This document shows, in pieces, positions 52,954-64,000 of a stretch of DNA of 64,000 nucleotides (within the stretch, counting starts at the first letter, position 1; every line of letters starts with the position of its first letter). Position numbers and translations under genes: made by a program. This DNA is from Nymphaea colorata (taxonomy: Eukaryota; Streptophyta; Magnoliopsida; Nymphaeales; Nymphaeaceae): assembly GCF_008831285.2 (NCBI RefSeq), contig NC_045140.1, forward strand, positions 15,797,796 through 15,861,795, read 5' to 3'. The notes below the pieces were generated by a model that was not told where the DNA came from, did not search any database, and saw nothing but the letters and a program-made list of their open reading frames with translations.

Positions 52954-53529
52954 CTGAAGTACGCCGGCTAGTTAAAAAACTACAAAATTTGAAGGAAACA
53001 TACAACCGGAATACCCGAACAGATGAGGAAAAAGGAATGGAAGCGCAATTGAGTGCCAATGGGCTAGCATTGGAAGTAAAAACAAAGGAATACAGTAACT
53101 GCACGGACATAATGAGGTCTCGTCCACTTATTCTAGCCACTTCTCTTTTTACTTTCTCTTGCAGATTCTTTGATTGAATATTGCCCATAAGGATGATTCT
53201 TGGAAGAAGAAATGGTTCTCTGATCAGTTTCCGGATTTTCTTTTCCTTTTGATTATCCTTCGCAAATTCTTTCTGGGCTTGTGCAGCTATATTATCTTCT
53301 CCATTCTCCCCTCCTCCTTCACTTTTTCCCCCCGTTCTTCTCCAGCACGTGATAGTGTGCTCTCCTCTAAGATATTTTTGATCCTTCTATATTTGCTTAT
53401 TCAGCAAATATATCATGCTTCTGCTCGTCCTCTTCGAGCAAAGTTGTGGTCTTTCCTTGCAATCTTTTCGTTCTTCTTTTGCCAAACAGCGATTATTCAA
53501 CAACAATCTCTATGAACTCAAGCATCTCA

Positions 53530-53554
53530 CCTTCTCTCTCTCTCTCTCTCTCCA
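53530..53554 (+). repeat. CT repeat in the HMGB leader
   Basis: A run of ctctctct lies about 70-90 bases before the HMGB ATG. CT-rich leaders are common in highly expressed plant genes. Confidence 0.7.
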
Positions 53555-54123
53555 TGTGCTTCGTATGCTGTGTGCCTTTCTCGTATTCGTTTTCTTTTTG
53601 AAGGAATTTGTTTGCCTTAGGATGAAAGGAGGAAAGGGAAAGGGAGCTACGAAGAAAGAGGCATCAATAAAGCTTGTTGATGACAGGTTAGAAATAACTA
53701 GTTTCAATTAGTTCAATTGAGTCTTTAGGAAATTACTATTTTGCTTCTCATAGCCGCCGTTGGCACGCCAGTAACCTTCAAAATTTTCCTTGTACGTTTT
53801 ACTGGGTATAGTATTCTACTTTTACTTTGCTGAGAAAATTAAGAAAGAAGCATGTTCATATTTTTATTCTGAAAAAACATTCTGGCAATTATCTTAGTCT
53901 GTCATGAATGGGGTAACACTCTGGCATTTCCCGCTCATTTATGGGAAGTCCAGATTTGCAGTGTCTCAATATGTTACTGTGGATGATTGTTTTACATTCG
54001 ACTCAATTGTCAAAACACTTGTGTGACGGAAATTAGCAAAGCCCCAGCATCATGTCACGTCACGAGCAAAGCCCTCGGCTTTACAGAATGAATTGACCAC
54101 CTCTTTTCTTCGGCCACTTTCTT

Positions 54124-54833
54124 TGTCACGGGCGGAGTTTCTCGAGCCCGCACGGCGCCGAAGGCGTTCCCCAAAGCCTTCGGCTAGCCGACTCTCTCTT
54201 AAGCTAGCGGAAGCGTTCATCTATTTTTTGGGACTGTGGAATATACAAGGAGTGCAAAACACTCGGCACACCATCACCCAGGTTTATCCCATTGTCGGCC
54301 ATCGGCAAGCCGTGGCCATGAGACCCTGTTAGAACGTCGCCATTCCTCCAAGTGCCTATCTCCTTCCATGCGAAATCTGGGTGGAGGTAGACTTCCCTTG
54401 GGAGGAAGTCCCTCGCCGAAGCCAGTTGACGACTATATGTCATTAAGTAAGGCGGCCGACCATCGCCCTACTCGACGATGAACATTCACTTGCTCACCCC
54501 CGCGTGACTCTACGCGGTTGTGGCACGCAGCGTATGTGTCCACTGGGGGAATTGCCCCTAACCCACGTGCACCCCCTTGTGCATCCAAACACTACGCGTG
54601 GGGAACCCATTTGATTCCCCAACGACAGACTTGCACTTCCAAAGGGACTGTTCACATTGATGCATTGATTCGCTTCGTCGCTGTACCACCGCGATGCACA
54701 TTCCACGTGCATTGTTTTCTGTTTGACTTAGCGTTCGATTGGATCCCACATACTTCCCAAGCTATGCCTAAGCTGGCCAAACAACATATCCTTCTACTGG
54801 CTTGGCCGGGCCAGACATAGTCGGCCGGCAACA
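54124..54833 (-). repeat. Element E 3' LTR
   Basis: This 710-bp LTR carries inverted motifs (cgaaggcgttcc, aaagccttcgg) near its + strand start. It matches 55432-56143. Confidence 0.9.
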
Positions 54834-55418
54834 TTCTACCACCACCAAAATCGTCACTGTCCTCAGTGACTTTGCCCCGAGCGAGAGAAGTTCAACAACC
54901 ATTCCCTTCATTTCTTTTCAACTGAGCCTACGTCCGTTCGTCTGATTGCCGCATCCGTCAAGTCGCGGCTACTTGCATATCGGGTGTTTTGCCTCTAGTC
55001 CATTCCTTAGTATCATCCCACTTTTCTGTCACTGTTTGCACTTTTTCTTAGTAAAGTCCGGAACATCTCCGACAACCACTAAGTCTCAAACTTCCAAGCT
55101 GTGTTGCCAACCCGTGCACATGTTCCTTCCTCGAGACATGTCAACACTAAGGGCACTTGCCCTCCTGGACAATCCTTTTCCACGTCGGGTCTCACTCTAT
55201 CTGTCTCAGCGAGCGGCTCTCTTGGCCCTTCTGCTTCAGACACCATCTTCGGAACGTGTGATCTCCATCTGGCCAACACCAACGCGGTCACCTGAACCAG
55301 TGTCCGACGAACATGCCCAAACCCTTAGGGCACCAAACAAGCCAACATTTTTCAGAACCACTTGTTTGTTATCATCGCAACGTTCTCATCTTTCAAGTTC
55401 TTTCCGAGAAATCGTCTG

Positions 55419-55429
55419 CTCTGATACCA
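55419..55429 (-). other. Primer-binding site of element E
   Basis: On the - strand tggtatcagag lies two bases after the LTR end. It complements initiator tRNA-Met. Confidence 0.8.
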
Positions 55430-55431
55430 CT

Positions 55432-56143
55432 TGTCACGGGCCGACTTTCGTTCGGCCCGCGTGGCGCTGAAGGCGTTCCCCCAAAGCCTTCGGCCAACCG
55501 ACTCTCTCTTAAGCTAGCGGAAGCGTTCATCTATCTTTTGGGACTGTGGACTAGACGAGGAGTGCAAAGCACTCGGCACACCATCACCCAGGTTTATCCT
55601 ATTGTCGGCCATCGGCAAGCCGTGGCCATGAGGCCCTGTTAGAACGTCGCCATTCCTCCAAGTGCCTATCTCCTTCCATGCGAAATCTGGGTGGGGGTAG
55701 ACTTCCCTTGGGAGGAAGTCCCTAGCCGAAGCCAGTTGACGACTATATGTCATTAAGTAAGGCGGCCGACCATCGCCCTACTCGATGATGAACATTCATT
55801 TGCTCACCTCCGCGTGACTCTACGCGGTTGTGGCACGCAGCGTATGCGTCCACTGGAGGAATTGCCCCTAATCCACGTGCACCCCCTTGTGCATCCAAAC
55901 ACTACGCGTGGGGAACCCATTTGATTCCCCAACAACGGACTTACACTTCCAAAGGGACTGTTCACCTTGATGCATTGATTCGCTTCGTCGCTGCACCACC
56001 GCGATGCACATTCCACGTGCATTGCTTTCTGCTTGACTTAACGTTCGATTGGATCCCACATGCTTCCCGAGCTATGCCTAAGCTGACCAAACAGCATATC
56101 CTTCTACTGGCTTGGCCGGGCCAGACATAGTCAGCCGGCAACA
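55432..56143 (-). repeat. Element E 5' LTR
   Basis: This 712-bp LTR is diverged from 54124-54833 mainly by substitutions. The start tgtcacgggccgactttcg differs from the other copy's tgtcacgggcggagtttct. Confidence 0.9.
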
Positions 56144-57246
56144 TGCTTACCCTTGCTTATTATCTGCTTGCCCTGATTTATTCCCGTCCCGCCTCCCATA
56201 TTCATGGGGGCAAGGTCAAGCTCTACGTAACACCACCACCGCCTCCCTCCACCCAAGTCAATTCTTTTTTTTTTTCTTTTTGATCGATGGCACCACCTAT
56301 AGTGGTGGTGCCAAGACATCATCGTCAAGGTGAGGTCCCTTGACTGACCATAAGGACATTGGTGCCACTGGACTGACAAGTGCCAAGAAGCCGGACCTAA
56401 AGAGGGGTGCGTAGGCTTATTTTGTTCGTTGGTTGCCTTAAGGTAATTCGAGAGTGAGAATTGAAAGCGGTCTCAGTAGGAAATCATCATAAAGAAATTC
56501 TGGGACAACAAAAAATGAGGGGAACATGTTGGGATCATTTAGATCCTTTGAAAAGCAATATGTGGAATCATTTGGAGAAAATTACTTAGTGAAAAATTAA
56601 GAAAAAATAGAGAGCAGGAGTGAGAAATTATGAGCAGGTGCAGGCATTAACTCCAACTTTTTCTTCTGTAACCGTAACTGTGGGAAGCAGGTGCTATCTC
56701 ATTTTGGGTGCTTAACAAATAATGCAGCAAGCAACTTTCCTGCCAAGATTTGCAGGAGGGAAATTCCTCTTAATGTACTATTTCAGAGTGCCAACAGATT
56801 GGGTTCTTCTACTAATATGGTCTCCTGATCGGAAGAAGAAAGAAAATCACTATAACATGCTGATATTTCCCTTCACTTAGCAACTTTTGTTTCTAAGGTC
56901 TTGCTGAAAGCCAGTTCTGAATTCTTGATTGATAATTTAACTACCCTGAACCATTCTATGACTGATAGGTACCTTGATGGATTCGTTACCTTTTGTTGCT
57001 CTCTGGAACAATCAATCGAGGGCACTGACTGTTAAGCCCATTTAGTCTCAATTTTAGAATGTAGGCTATATGAAACAGAGTTTTAAGACTTTTCTTATGC
57101 TTTTGATTTTTTTTTTCTCTACAGGAAGCTTGGGAAACGGAAGGCTGCTGTAAAACCAAGCAAAAATAGTAAAAGGGCAGAAAAGAAAAAAAAATTGCCA
57201 AGAAAGATCCCAATAAGCCCAAGAGACCTCCTAGTGCTTTTTTTGT

Positions 57247-60200
57247 ATTTCTGTAAATTCCGTCTCCTCCTTATTTGTCATTCTTCTTTAGGTTGGTAGC
57301 ATGGATTTGAGCACCTTTGAGAAAAGTTATTTTACAATTCTCAATTGTTCATGTTGTTTTGAATTTGTTATAGGCTTTACGTTGCTTTTCATTTTCTTTC
57401 TGCAGGGAAGAATTTAGGAAGACATACAAGCAAGAGCATCCTAATGTGAAGTCTGTGTCAGTGGTGAGTTTTTCTGGCTACAGGCTATAAATTTTAGTTC
57501 TAATGTTTGTTAAATCTCTAATAATTAATTCTTAGTATTTTCTCCAAATTAAAGGTCGGCAAAGCAGGAGGTGAAAAACGGAAGTCAATGTCTGATGCTG
57601 TGAGTCCTTTTTTTGGCGTTTTTACACTTTTCCGATCTTGTTTCTTGCATTTGTGAGTGCGCATTATCATGCATGGAATATAACTTCATTTTTTTGTCAT
57701 GTTTGACTGTAATTTTCACGTTCGGTGTTGGAATTTTTTCAAGATGCCACCTAAAGCTGATTCTGAGGATGTGTAGCTTGAGCATTTAATTTGCATTTAT
57801 TTCTCAGCCCTCAGATGAGGCGTTTCATTCTATTCAAATTTCAAAGTAACTCCAAATTCACTGTATTTCTTTTCTGTGGTTTTACTGATACTTGATATGT
57901 AATTCAAGTTTTTAAGCTATGTTTATTTTTTCTCTCCCAAGTTGAGGTGTTTGATGGTGTTCAGAGAAACTTCAGATTCATCAAATGTTAGTGCCTGGCC
58001 TCTTTTCTTTGGTTTATCATACCATGAAGAAACAGTCTTTCTCTTTCACTGTAAATAATTTTAGTCTTGTTATTTCTTCTTCATGAGGATTTTCAATACA
58101 CAGTTAACCCCTACCATATGTGTTGTTATTAAGATCCGAGACATCCTTTTGACAAATCTGGTTCCAGGAGGTGTTTCATATATTCTTTGTTTTTTTGTAT
58201 CATTCTAAAGAACTCAGCTTTAGTCTTTCCAAGTAAAGAATACATCAAGCAGATATATTTTATTGTTTTATTTTCAGGATCTAGGGCTTTTTTTTCCTTT
58301 GCAGTCTCTCTCTCTTTCTCTCTCTCTCTTTCTCTGAAGCTGTTGTTCTTGGTTGGTAGGAGAAAGCTCCCTTTGAAGCCAAAGCTGCAAAGAAGAAAAG
58401 TGAATATGAGAACCTTATTTCGGCCTATAACAAAAAACAAGTAAATCTATTTTTGTCGTTCTTTTGACTTTTGACTACTGTAGCTGTTCTCTTGTTCTGT
58501 AGATCAGCATATTCTGTTCTGCTTAACAGGAAAGTGTGGCTGATGATGGTGATGAAGAGTCTGACAGGTCCAAGTCTGAGATGAATGATGATGAGGATGA
58601 GGAGGATGAAGAGGTAAGGGTGTCATTTTTGTAGCATGACATGCCACTGCTCTTATATTAATTTTGCAAGGCAGGACTTTCTGTGCTCCTTTTCAGCATT
58701 CAGCAGTGTCATGCTTTGAAAACAATTATGCAGAGTTGTTGTTATTATGTTTTTTTTTTTTATGTTAATAAACCTGGACTTATTCAGGAAGAAGAGGAAG
58801 AAGATGATGATGATGACAATGACGAGTAATGCTATAGAGGAGCATAGCATGAGCTATGTAGGTTGTGCTGATCTTTTTTTTTTTGTTGATACATATGAGC
58901 TTTAGGATTCACAGGGTTTTGTCTTCCAAAAGCAAAAAGAAGCAGCTCCTGCTGTTATGTTCCTAGTATCTGAAGCCTGTAGTATATGAAAATTATTCTG
59001 AAAATGCAAGTGTTTGTTGTTCTTAGCAACCTCCTTTTTGCTTTCAGTAATTTGTAGCTTTCTGTAGTGGCACTGGATGCCCTTGGAGATTTGATGGAGA
59101 GAATGTGTCAGAAACCATAGATATTAAGTGATATATCTTCACGACTAAATGATAGAGAATTTAGAAAGGCATAGAGTCGTTGGACATTCATTTGTGTGTT
59201 GCTGTAAACATATGATTGATTTTGTGACATGATCTGTCTAGACGGATTTGGCTGGTCATATTTCTAGGTGAATGTTAAACGGTCAAGAATCATGGGGATA
59301 AGCAAAAGTAATTTATAACCTCAAGTCAAGTGGCACTAGGTAAAGGTTTCTACTTAAAGCATGTATACATCCATCAGATGAGATATAAAAAAAGGATGAA
59401 AGATCTAAGTCACCTGAATGCGTGTGTTAGGCACCTGCACGCGCGTTGACGTGACACACGTGCGGGTGCGGGTTTGCCTTCGACTCTGCTCCAGCCCGAG
59501 TCCAGTGAGGTCAGCCGCACGGGTCTAAGTTTGTCTATTTTTTTACATGCACCCAACTCATGTCAATAACGAGTCGGTATGGTCAGCATGTGTCAAGGAG
59601 AATTTTGTCCTCTTTTTTCACTTGAGTTTGAAGTTTTAAAAGACTCATGCGTTTAGGGTTTAACCCTTTCACGTGTGGGCAGTGAGCACCTCCTTCCTCT
59701 GTGTTCGACTTCCGAGTGTCCTACCTCTTGCGAGCAGCAGATTTTCTGGCAGTGAGCCCTCCTTCATTCAATGCAACCTCAGGCATTCGACGAATACCGG
59801 CGGGGGTGCCAGTGAGCATTAATCAGTGACAGCAACCTAAATCAGTGATTTTGACTGTGTAACTGGGTTTGTGTTTTACAAATCTTTCAATTTTTTTTTG
59901 GTTTCTTACGAATGTTTTCATGCTTAATATTGTGGTTGTTTCTTTTTTTGTTTTTAATGTGTTGGCCTGTTTCCTATTGATTTGCCCCAATTTGTGCACG
60001 CTGTTCTGAGTTTTTCACTTTTTCATTGTTGTTATTTGTTTTTTGTTGTTATTTTATCTTCTTTTGCTTCTTTATTTCATTAAGTTGTTATTATTTGTTA
60101 ATCTATTTCAGTATTTCTGTTCTGTCCAAGCCATGCTTTTTCTGTTGAGGAATGCTGTTTTTAGTTGTATGTCAGTTATTAGTTAATTCCACATAACTTT

Positions 60201-61065
60201 TTTGTTTGACAGTTTACTTTTTAATTTTACCGAATGCTGGTTTTACTTTTTGTTTTACAATTATCAATCTCTCATTGCTTGCTGCAAGAATTAATGTGCA
60301 GCCGTACAATACACCGTCTGCACATGTAGGAAACTAGGTAGTTTGGAAAAGGATAAGATGATGCATGTCTGCATTTTGAGTATTTGACATATTTTTATGA
60401 TTATATTTATTGATTAGTTATATTATATCTTTAAGTCATAACTTATGACATTGTCAGTTATTTTTTATGATTAGCTGCACCTACACCAGCAACCACACGC
60501 CACACTCAGGTGACATAGTGAAAGATGACTAGGCTTCTTAGCAGAGTGGGAAAAGGAGGAAATCTTGGGAATTTTGATCATTCAAAGAAGTCTATACGAT
60601 ATGGTTGGCTTCTAATCTATGTCAAATGCATGTTGCACATGCGTACAGCATTTCCAAAAAGCTTGGGTGCTGTCTGGACATGGCTATATACATGCTTAAT
60701 AAGATTGTCAATACATGGTAAGTGCATTCGTCAGCATATTGTAATTCCAAAATTAAAAGTTAAAAGAAAAAAGATAATATAGTTGATTGAACTCCAGAAA
60801 GTTATGTATTTACCATTTTTTTGAGGTGCCCAGATCCATAACCATGTCCTGAAGTTTTTGAAACACGGTTGCTCCACTTCTTAGGAGTGTCCATGTGAAT
60901 GCTTACGATCCTGCAAAATTAGCTGCTATAAATGCAGTTACTGTATCCTTCTGATCTGCTGACATATTGTTTGTACTTCCAGCGATCGCCTCTGCGTCAT
61001 CAGGAAAACCTTCTCGAGTAACAGTAGAAGCAAAAGACCCCTTGGTAAGTATCTCTGATTCCTGG
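57247..61065 (+). repeat. Tandem duplication, first unit (3,819 bp)
   Basis: The unit starts at atttctgtaaattccg, six bases before the end of HMGB exon 2, and recurs at 61066. It contains HMGB exons 3-7, the 3' region and about 2.2 kb of downstream DNA. Confidence 0.97.
58830..61065 (+). other. HMGB downstream region, no recognised gene
   Basis: Holds the HMGB 3' untranslated region, then T-rich intergenic DNA. A G+C-rich patch with cacgcgcgttgacgtgacacacgtgcgggtgcggg lies near 59437-59473. Open frames near 60525-60782 and 60903-61060 are short and unrecognised. Confidence 0.4.
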
Positions 61066-62649
61066 ATTTCTGTAAATTCCGTCTCCTCCTTATTTGTCAT
61101 TCTTCTTTAGGTTGGTAGCATGGATTTGAGCACCTTTGAGAAAAGTTATTTTACAATTCTCAATTGTTCATGTTGTTTTGAATTTGTTATAGGCTTTACG
61201 TTGCTTTTCATTTTCTTTCTGCAGGGAAGAATTTAGGAAGACATACAAGCAAGAGCATCCTAATGTGAAGTCTGTGTCAGTGGTGAGTTTTTCTGGCTAC
61301 AGGCTATAAATTTTAGTTCTAATGTTTGTTAAATCTCTAATAATTAATTCTTAGTATTTTCTCCAAATTAAAGGTCGGCAAAGCAGGAGGTGAAAAACGG
61401 AAGTCAATGTCTGATGCTGTGAGTCCTTTTTTTGGCGTTTTTACACTTTTCCGATCTTGTTTCTTGCATTTGTGAGTGCGCATTATCATGCATGGAATAT
61501 AACTTCATTTTTTTGTCATGTTTGACTGTAATTTTCACGTTCGGTGTTGGAATTTTTTCAAGATGCCACCTAAAGCTGATTCTGAGGATGTGTAGCTTGA
61601 GCATTTAATTTGCATTTATTTCTCAGCCCTCAGATGAGGCGTTTCATTCTATTCAAATTTCAAAGTAACTCCAAATTCACTGTATTTCTTTTCTGTGGTT
61701 TTACTGATACTTGATATGTAATTCAAGTTTTTAAGCTATGTTTATTTTTTCTCTCCCAAGTTGAGGTGTTTGATGGTGTTCAGAGAAACTTCAGATTCAT
61801 CAAATGTTAGTGCCTGGCCTCTTTTCTTTGGTTTATCATACCATGAAGAAACAGTCTTTCTCTTTCACTGTAAATAATTTTAGTCTTGTTATTTCTTCTT
61901 CATGAGGATTTTCAATACACAGTTAACCCCTACCATATGTGTTGTTATTAAGATCCGAGACATCCTTTTGACAAATCTGGTTCCAGGAGGTGTTTCATAT
62001 ATTCTTTGTTTTTTTGTATCATTCTAAAGAACTCAGCTTTAGTCTTTCCAAGTAAAGAATACATCAAGCAGATATATTTTATTGTTTTATTTTCAGGATC
62101 TAGGGCTTTTTTTTCCTTTGCAGTCTCTCTCTCTTTCTCTCTCTCTCTTTCTCTGAAGCTGTTGTTCTTGGTTGGTAGGAGAAAGCTCCCTTTGAAGCCA
62201 AAGCTGCAAAGAAGAAAAGTGAATATGAGAACCTTATTTCGGCCTATAACAAAAAACAAGTAAATCTATTTTTGTCGTTCTTTTGACTTTTGACTACTGT
62301 AGCTGTTCTCTTGTTCTGTAGATCAGCATATTCTGTTCTGCTTAACAGGAAAGTGTGGCTGATGATGGTGATGAAGAGTCTGACAGGTCCAAGTCTGAGA
62401 TGAATGATGATGAGGATGAGGAGGATGAAGAGGTAAGGGTGTCATTTTTGTAGCATGACATGCCACTGCTCTTATATTAATTTTGCAAGGCAGGACTTTC
62501 TGTGCTCCTTTTCAGCATTCAGCAGTGTCATGCTTTGAAAACAATTATGCAGAGTTGTTGTTATTATGTTTTTTTTTTTTTATGTTAATAAACCTGGACT
62601 TATTCAGGAAGAAGAGGAAGAAGATGATGATGATGACAATGACGAGTAA
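61066..62649 (+). pseudogene. HMGB: HMGB partial copy (exons 3-7)
   Basis: Copies of HMGB exons 3-7 lie at 61225-61282, 61374-61418, 62179-62259, 62349-62432 and 62608-62649, identical to the first copy, including the Trp-to-Arg codon. Exon 1 and all but the last six bases of exon 2 are absent, so there is no start codon and no basic N-terminus. It could only be expressed by read-through from the first copy, for example if exon 2 were spliced to this copy's exon 3. Confidence 0.93.
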
Positions 62650-64000
62650 TGCTATAGAGGAGCATAGCATGAGCTATGTAGGTTGTGCTGATCTTTTTTT
62701 TTTTGTTGATACATATGAGCTTTAGGATTCACAGGGTTTTGTCTTCCAAAAGCAAAAAGAAGCAGCTCCTGCTGTTATGTTCCTAGTATCTGAAGCCTGT
62801 AGTATATGAAAATTATTCTGAAAATGCAAGTGTTTGTTGTTCTTAGCAACCTCCTTTTTGCTTTCAGTAATTTGTAGCTTTCTGTAGTGGCACTGGATGC
62901 CCTTGGAGATTTGATGGAGAGAATGTGTCAGAAACCATAGATATTAAGTGATATATCTTCACGACTAAATGATAGAGAATTTAGAAAGGCATAGAGTCGT
63001 TGGACATTCATTTGTGTGTTGCTGTAAACATATGATTGATTTTGTGACATGATCTGTCTAGACGGATTTGGCTGGTCATATTTCTAGGTGAATGTTAAAC
63101 GGTCAAGAATCATGGGGATAAGCAAAAGTAATTTATAACCTCAAGTCAAGTGGCACTAGGTAAAGGTTTCTACTTAAAGCATGTATACATCCATCAGATG
63201 AGATATAAAAAAAGGATGAAAGATCTAAGTCACCTGAATGCGTGTGTTAGGCACCTGCACGCGCGTTGACGTGACACACGTGCGGGTGCGGGTTTGCCTT
63301 CGACTCTGCTCCAGCCCGAGTCCAGTGAGGTCAGCCGCACGGGTCTAAGTTTGTCTATTTTTTTACATGCACCCAACTCATGTCAATAACGAGTCGGTAT
63401 GGTCAGCATGTGTCAAGGAGAATTTTGTCCTCTTTTTTCACTTGAGTTTGAAGTTTTAAAAGACTCATGCGTTTAGGGTTTAACCCTTTCACGTGTGGGC
63501 AGTGAGCACCTCCTTCCTCTGTGTTCGACTTCCGAGTGTCCTACCTCTTGCGAGCAGCAGATTTTCTGGCAGTGAGCCCTCCTTCATTCAATGCAACCTC
63601 AGGCATTCGACGAATACCGGCGGGGGTGCCAGTGAGCATTAATCAGTGACAGCAACCTAAATCAGTGATTTTGACTGTGTAACTGGGTTTGTGTTTTACA
63701 AATCTTTCAATTTTTTTTTTGGTTTCTTACGAATGTTTTCATGCTTAATATTGTGGTTGTTTCTTTTTTTGTTTTTAATGTGTTGGCCTGTTTCCTATTG
63801 ATTTGCCCCAATTTGTGCACGCTGTTCTGAGTTTTTCACTTTTTCATTGTTGTTATTTGTTTTTTGTTGTTATTTTATCTTCTTTTGCTTCTTTATTTCA
63901 TTAAGTTGTTATTATTTGTTAATCTATTTCAGTATTTCTGTTCTGTCCAAGCCATGCTTTTTCTGTTGAGGAATGCTGTTTTTAGTTGTATGTCAGTTAT
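61066..64000 (+). repeat. Tandem duplication, second unit (cut by window end)
   Basis: Copy of 57247-60179. The only differences I see are one extra T in each of two T runs (near 62570-62581 and near 63711-63720). It runs past the window end. Confidence 0.97.

Larger units (their letters stand above)
54124..56143 (-). mobile_element. Element E: non-autonomous LTR retrotransposon in HMGB intron 1
   Basis: Two LTRs of about 710 bp (54124-54833 and 55432-56143) start tgtcacgggc and end gccggcaaca on the + strand, and flank only 598 bp. The complement of a tRNA-Met primer-binding site (ctctgatacca, 55419-55429) lies next to the right LTR, so the element runs on the - strand. The flanks read ttctt (54119-54123) and tgctt (56144-56148), a duplication with one mismatch. 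The LTRs differ by several percent. The interior holds no clear gag or pol, so it must rely on another element's proteins. Confidence 0.85.
53622..58829 (+). pseudogene. HMGB: HMGB high-mobility-group protein gene (seven exons, frameshifted)
   Basis: Exons are 53622-53686, 57125-57252, 57406-57463, 57555-57599, 58360-58440, 58530-58613 and 58788-58829, all with GT-AG borders. The product is a plant HMGB: basic N-terminus (MKGGKGKGATKKEASIK), one HMG box (KDPNKPKRPPSAFFVFLEEF, RKTYKQEHPNVKSV, EKAPFEAKAAKKKSEYENL) and an acidic Asp/Glu tail. Such proteins bend chromatin DNA in the nucleus. The exons sum to 503 bases, one short of 168 codons. The missing base is in the run of nine A at 57186-57194 in exon 2, before the box. 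The box also has CGG (Arg, 57579-57581) where the conserved core Trp (TGG) of GEKWKSMSD is expected. A sequencing error could explain the A run but less easily the Trp change. Intron 1 holds an LTR element. Confidence 0.85.

Noticed and set aside
54204-56144. Paired open frames repeated in both halves of element E
   Set aside because: They recur only because the LTRs are duplicated, and show no coding signature.
1-64000. CRISPR arrays, prokaryotic operons, organelle genome insertions or viral genes other than LTR elements
   Set aside because: I looked for regularly spaced repeats, clustered intronless genes and chloroplast or mitochondrial genes, and saw none.

Overview
The window is nuclear DNA of a flowering plant. 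The signs are host genes split by GT-AG introns with plant-type products (a CRM-domain organellar splicing factor, a plant HMGB protein, a CYP90A-type P450 fragment, a RING-type E3 ligase fragment) and several plant retrotransposon families primed by initiator tRNA-Met. I cannot name the species. Roughly the first 37 kb is almost entirely transposable elements; the host genes lie between about 38.5 and 64 kb.

Positions 1-30835 form a deep nest. The oldest layer is a decayed Ty3/gypsy element on the + strand (element B; RNase H at 1-559, integrase at 29641-30834). It is split by a second chromovirus-type gypsy element on the - strand (element A, 560-29635). A was in turn hit three times. First, a long-LTR remnant (X, 1742-12969, duplication gtata) lies in its integrase; X itself holds an intact Ty1/copia element (copia-1, 2068-7478, duplication atatg, LTRs identical by eye) and a 3.2-kb solo LTR (Y, 8516-11699, duplication gttaa). 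Second, a hAT DNA transposon (14298-23072, duplication ctagtatg) lies beside the catalytic motif of the reverse transcriptase; a second intact copia (copia-2, 17288-22610, duplication attac) sits inside the intron of its transposase gene. Third, a TIR transposon (25416-29507) lies in A's 5' LTR and carries a piece of a host N-myristoyltransferase gene. Removing X and the hAT with one copy of each duplication restores A's reading frame, and the net length of A falls to about 5 kb.

Positions 30835-37500 hold AT-rich DNA with a 200-bp direct repeat and a tRNA-derived SINE-like sequence, then a third copia (copia-3, 33208-37487, duplication tataa) that has lost gag and carries a frameshift.

Positions 38585-40426 (- strand) carry a complete five-exon gene for a CRS2-associated-factor-like CRM protein (410 aa). 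Upstream on the same strand is a promoter plus first-exon fragment of a CYP90A-type P450 (42421-42659), interrupted by a run of 30 G. A decayed copia (46751-49142) follows. At 51998-52953 are the 3' exons of an AIRP2-like RING E3 gene (- strand). At 53622-58829 (+ strand) is a seven-exon HMGB gene whose first intron holds a non-autonomous LTR element (54124-56143). This HMGB copy has a one-base frameshift in an A run and an Arg codon in place of the HMG-box core Trp. A 3.8-kb tandem duplication (unit 57247-61065, second copy 61066 to the window end) repeats HMGB exons 3-7.

I found no bacterial-type operon, CRISPR array or unfamiliar enzymatic system. The notable content is the reconstructable nest, a retrotransposon with a duplicated primer-binding site, a gene-capturing transposon and the HMGB partial duplication.
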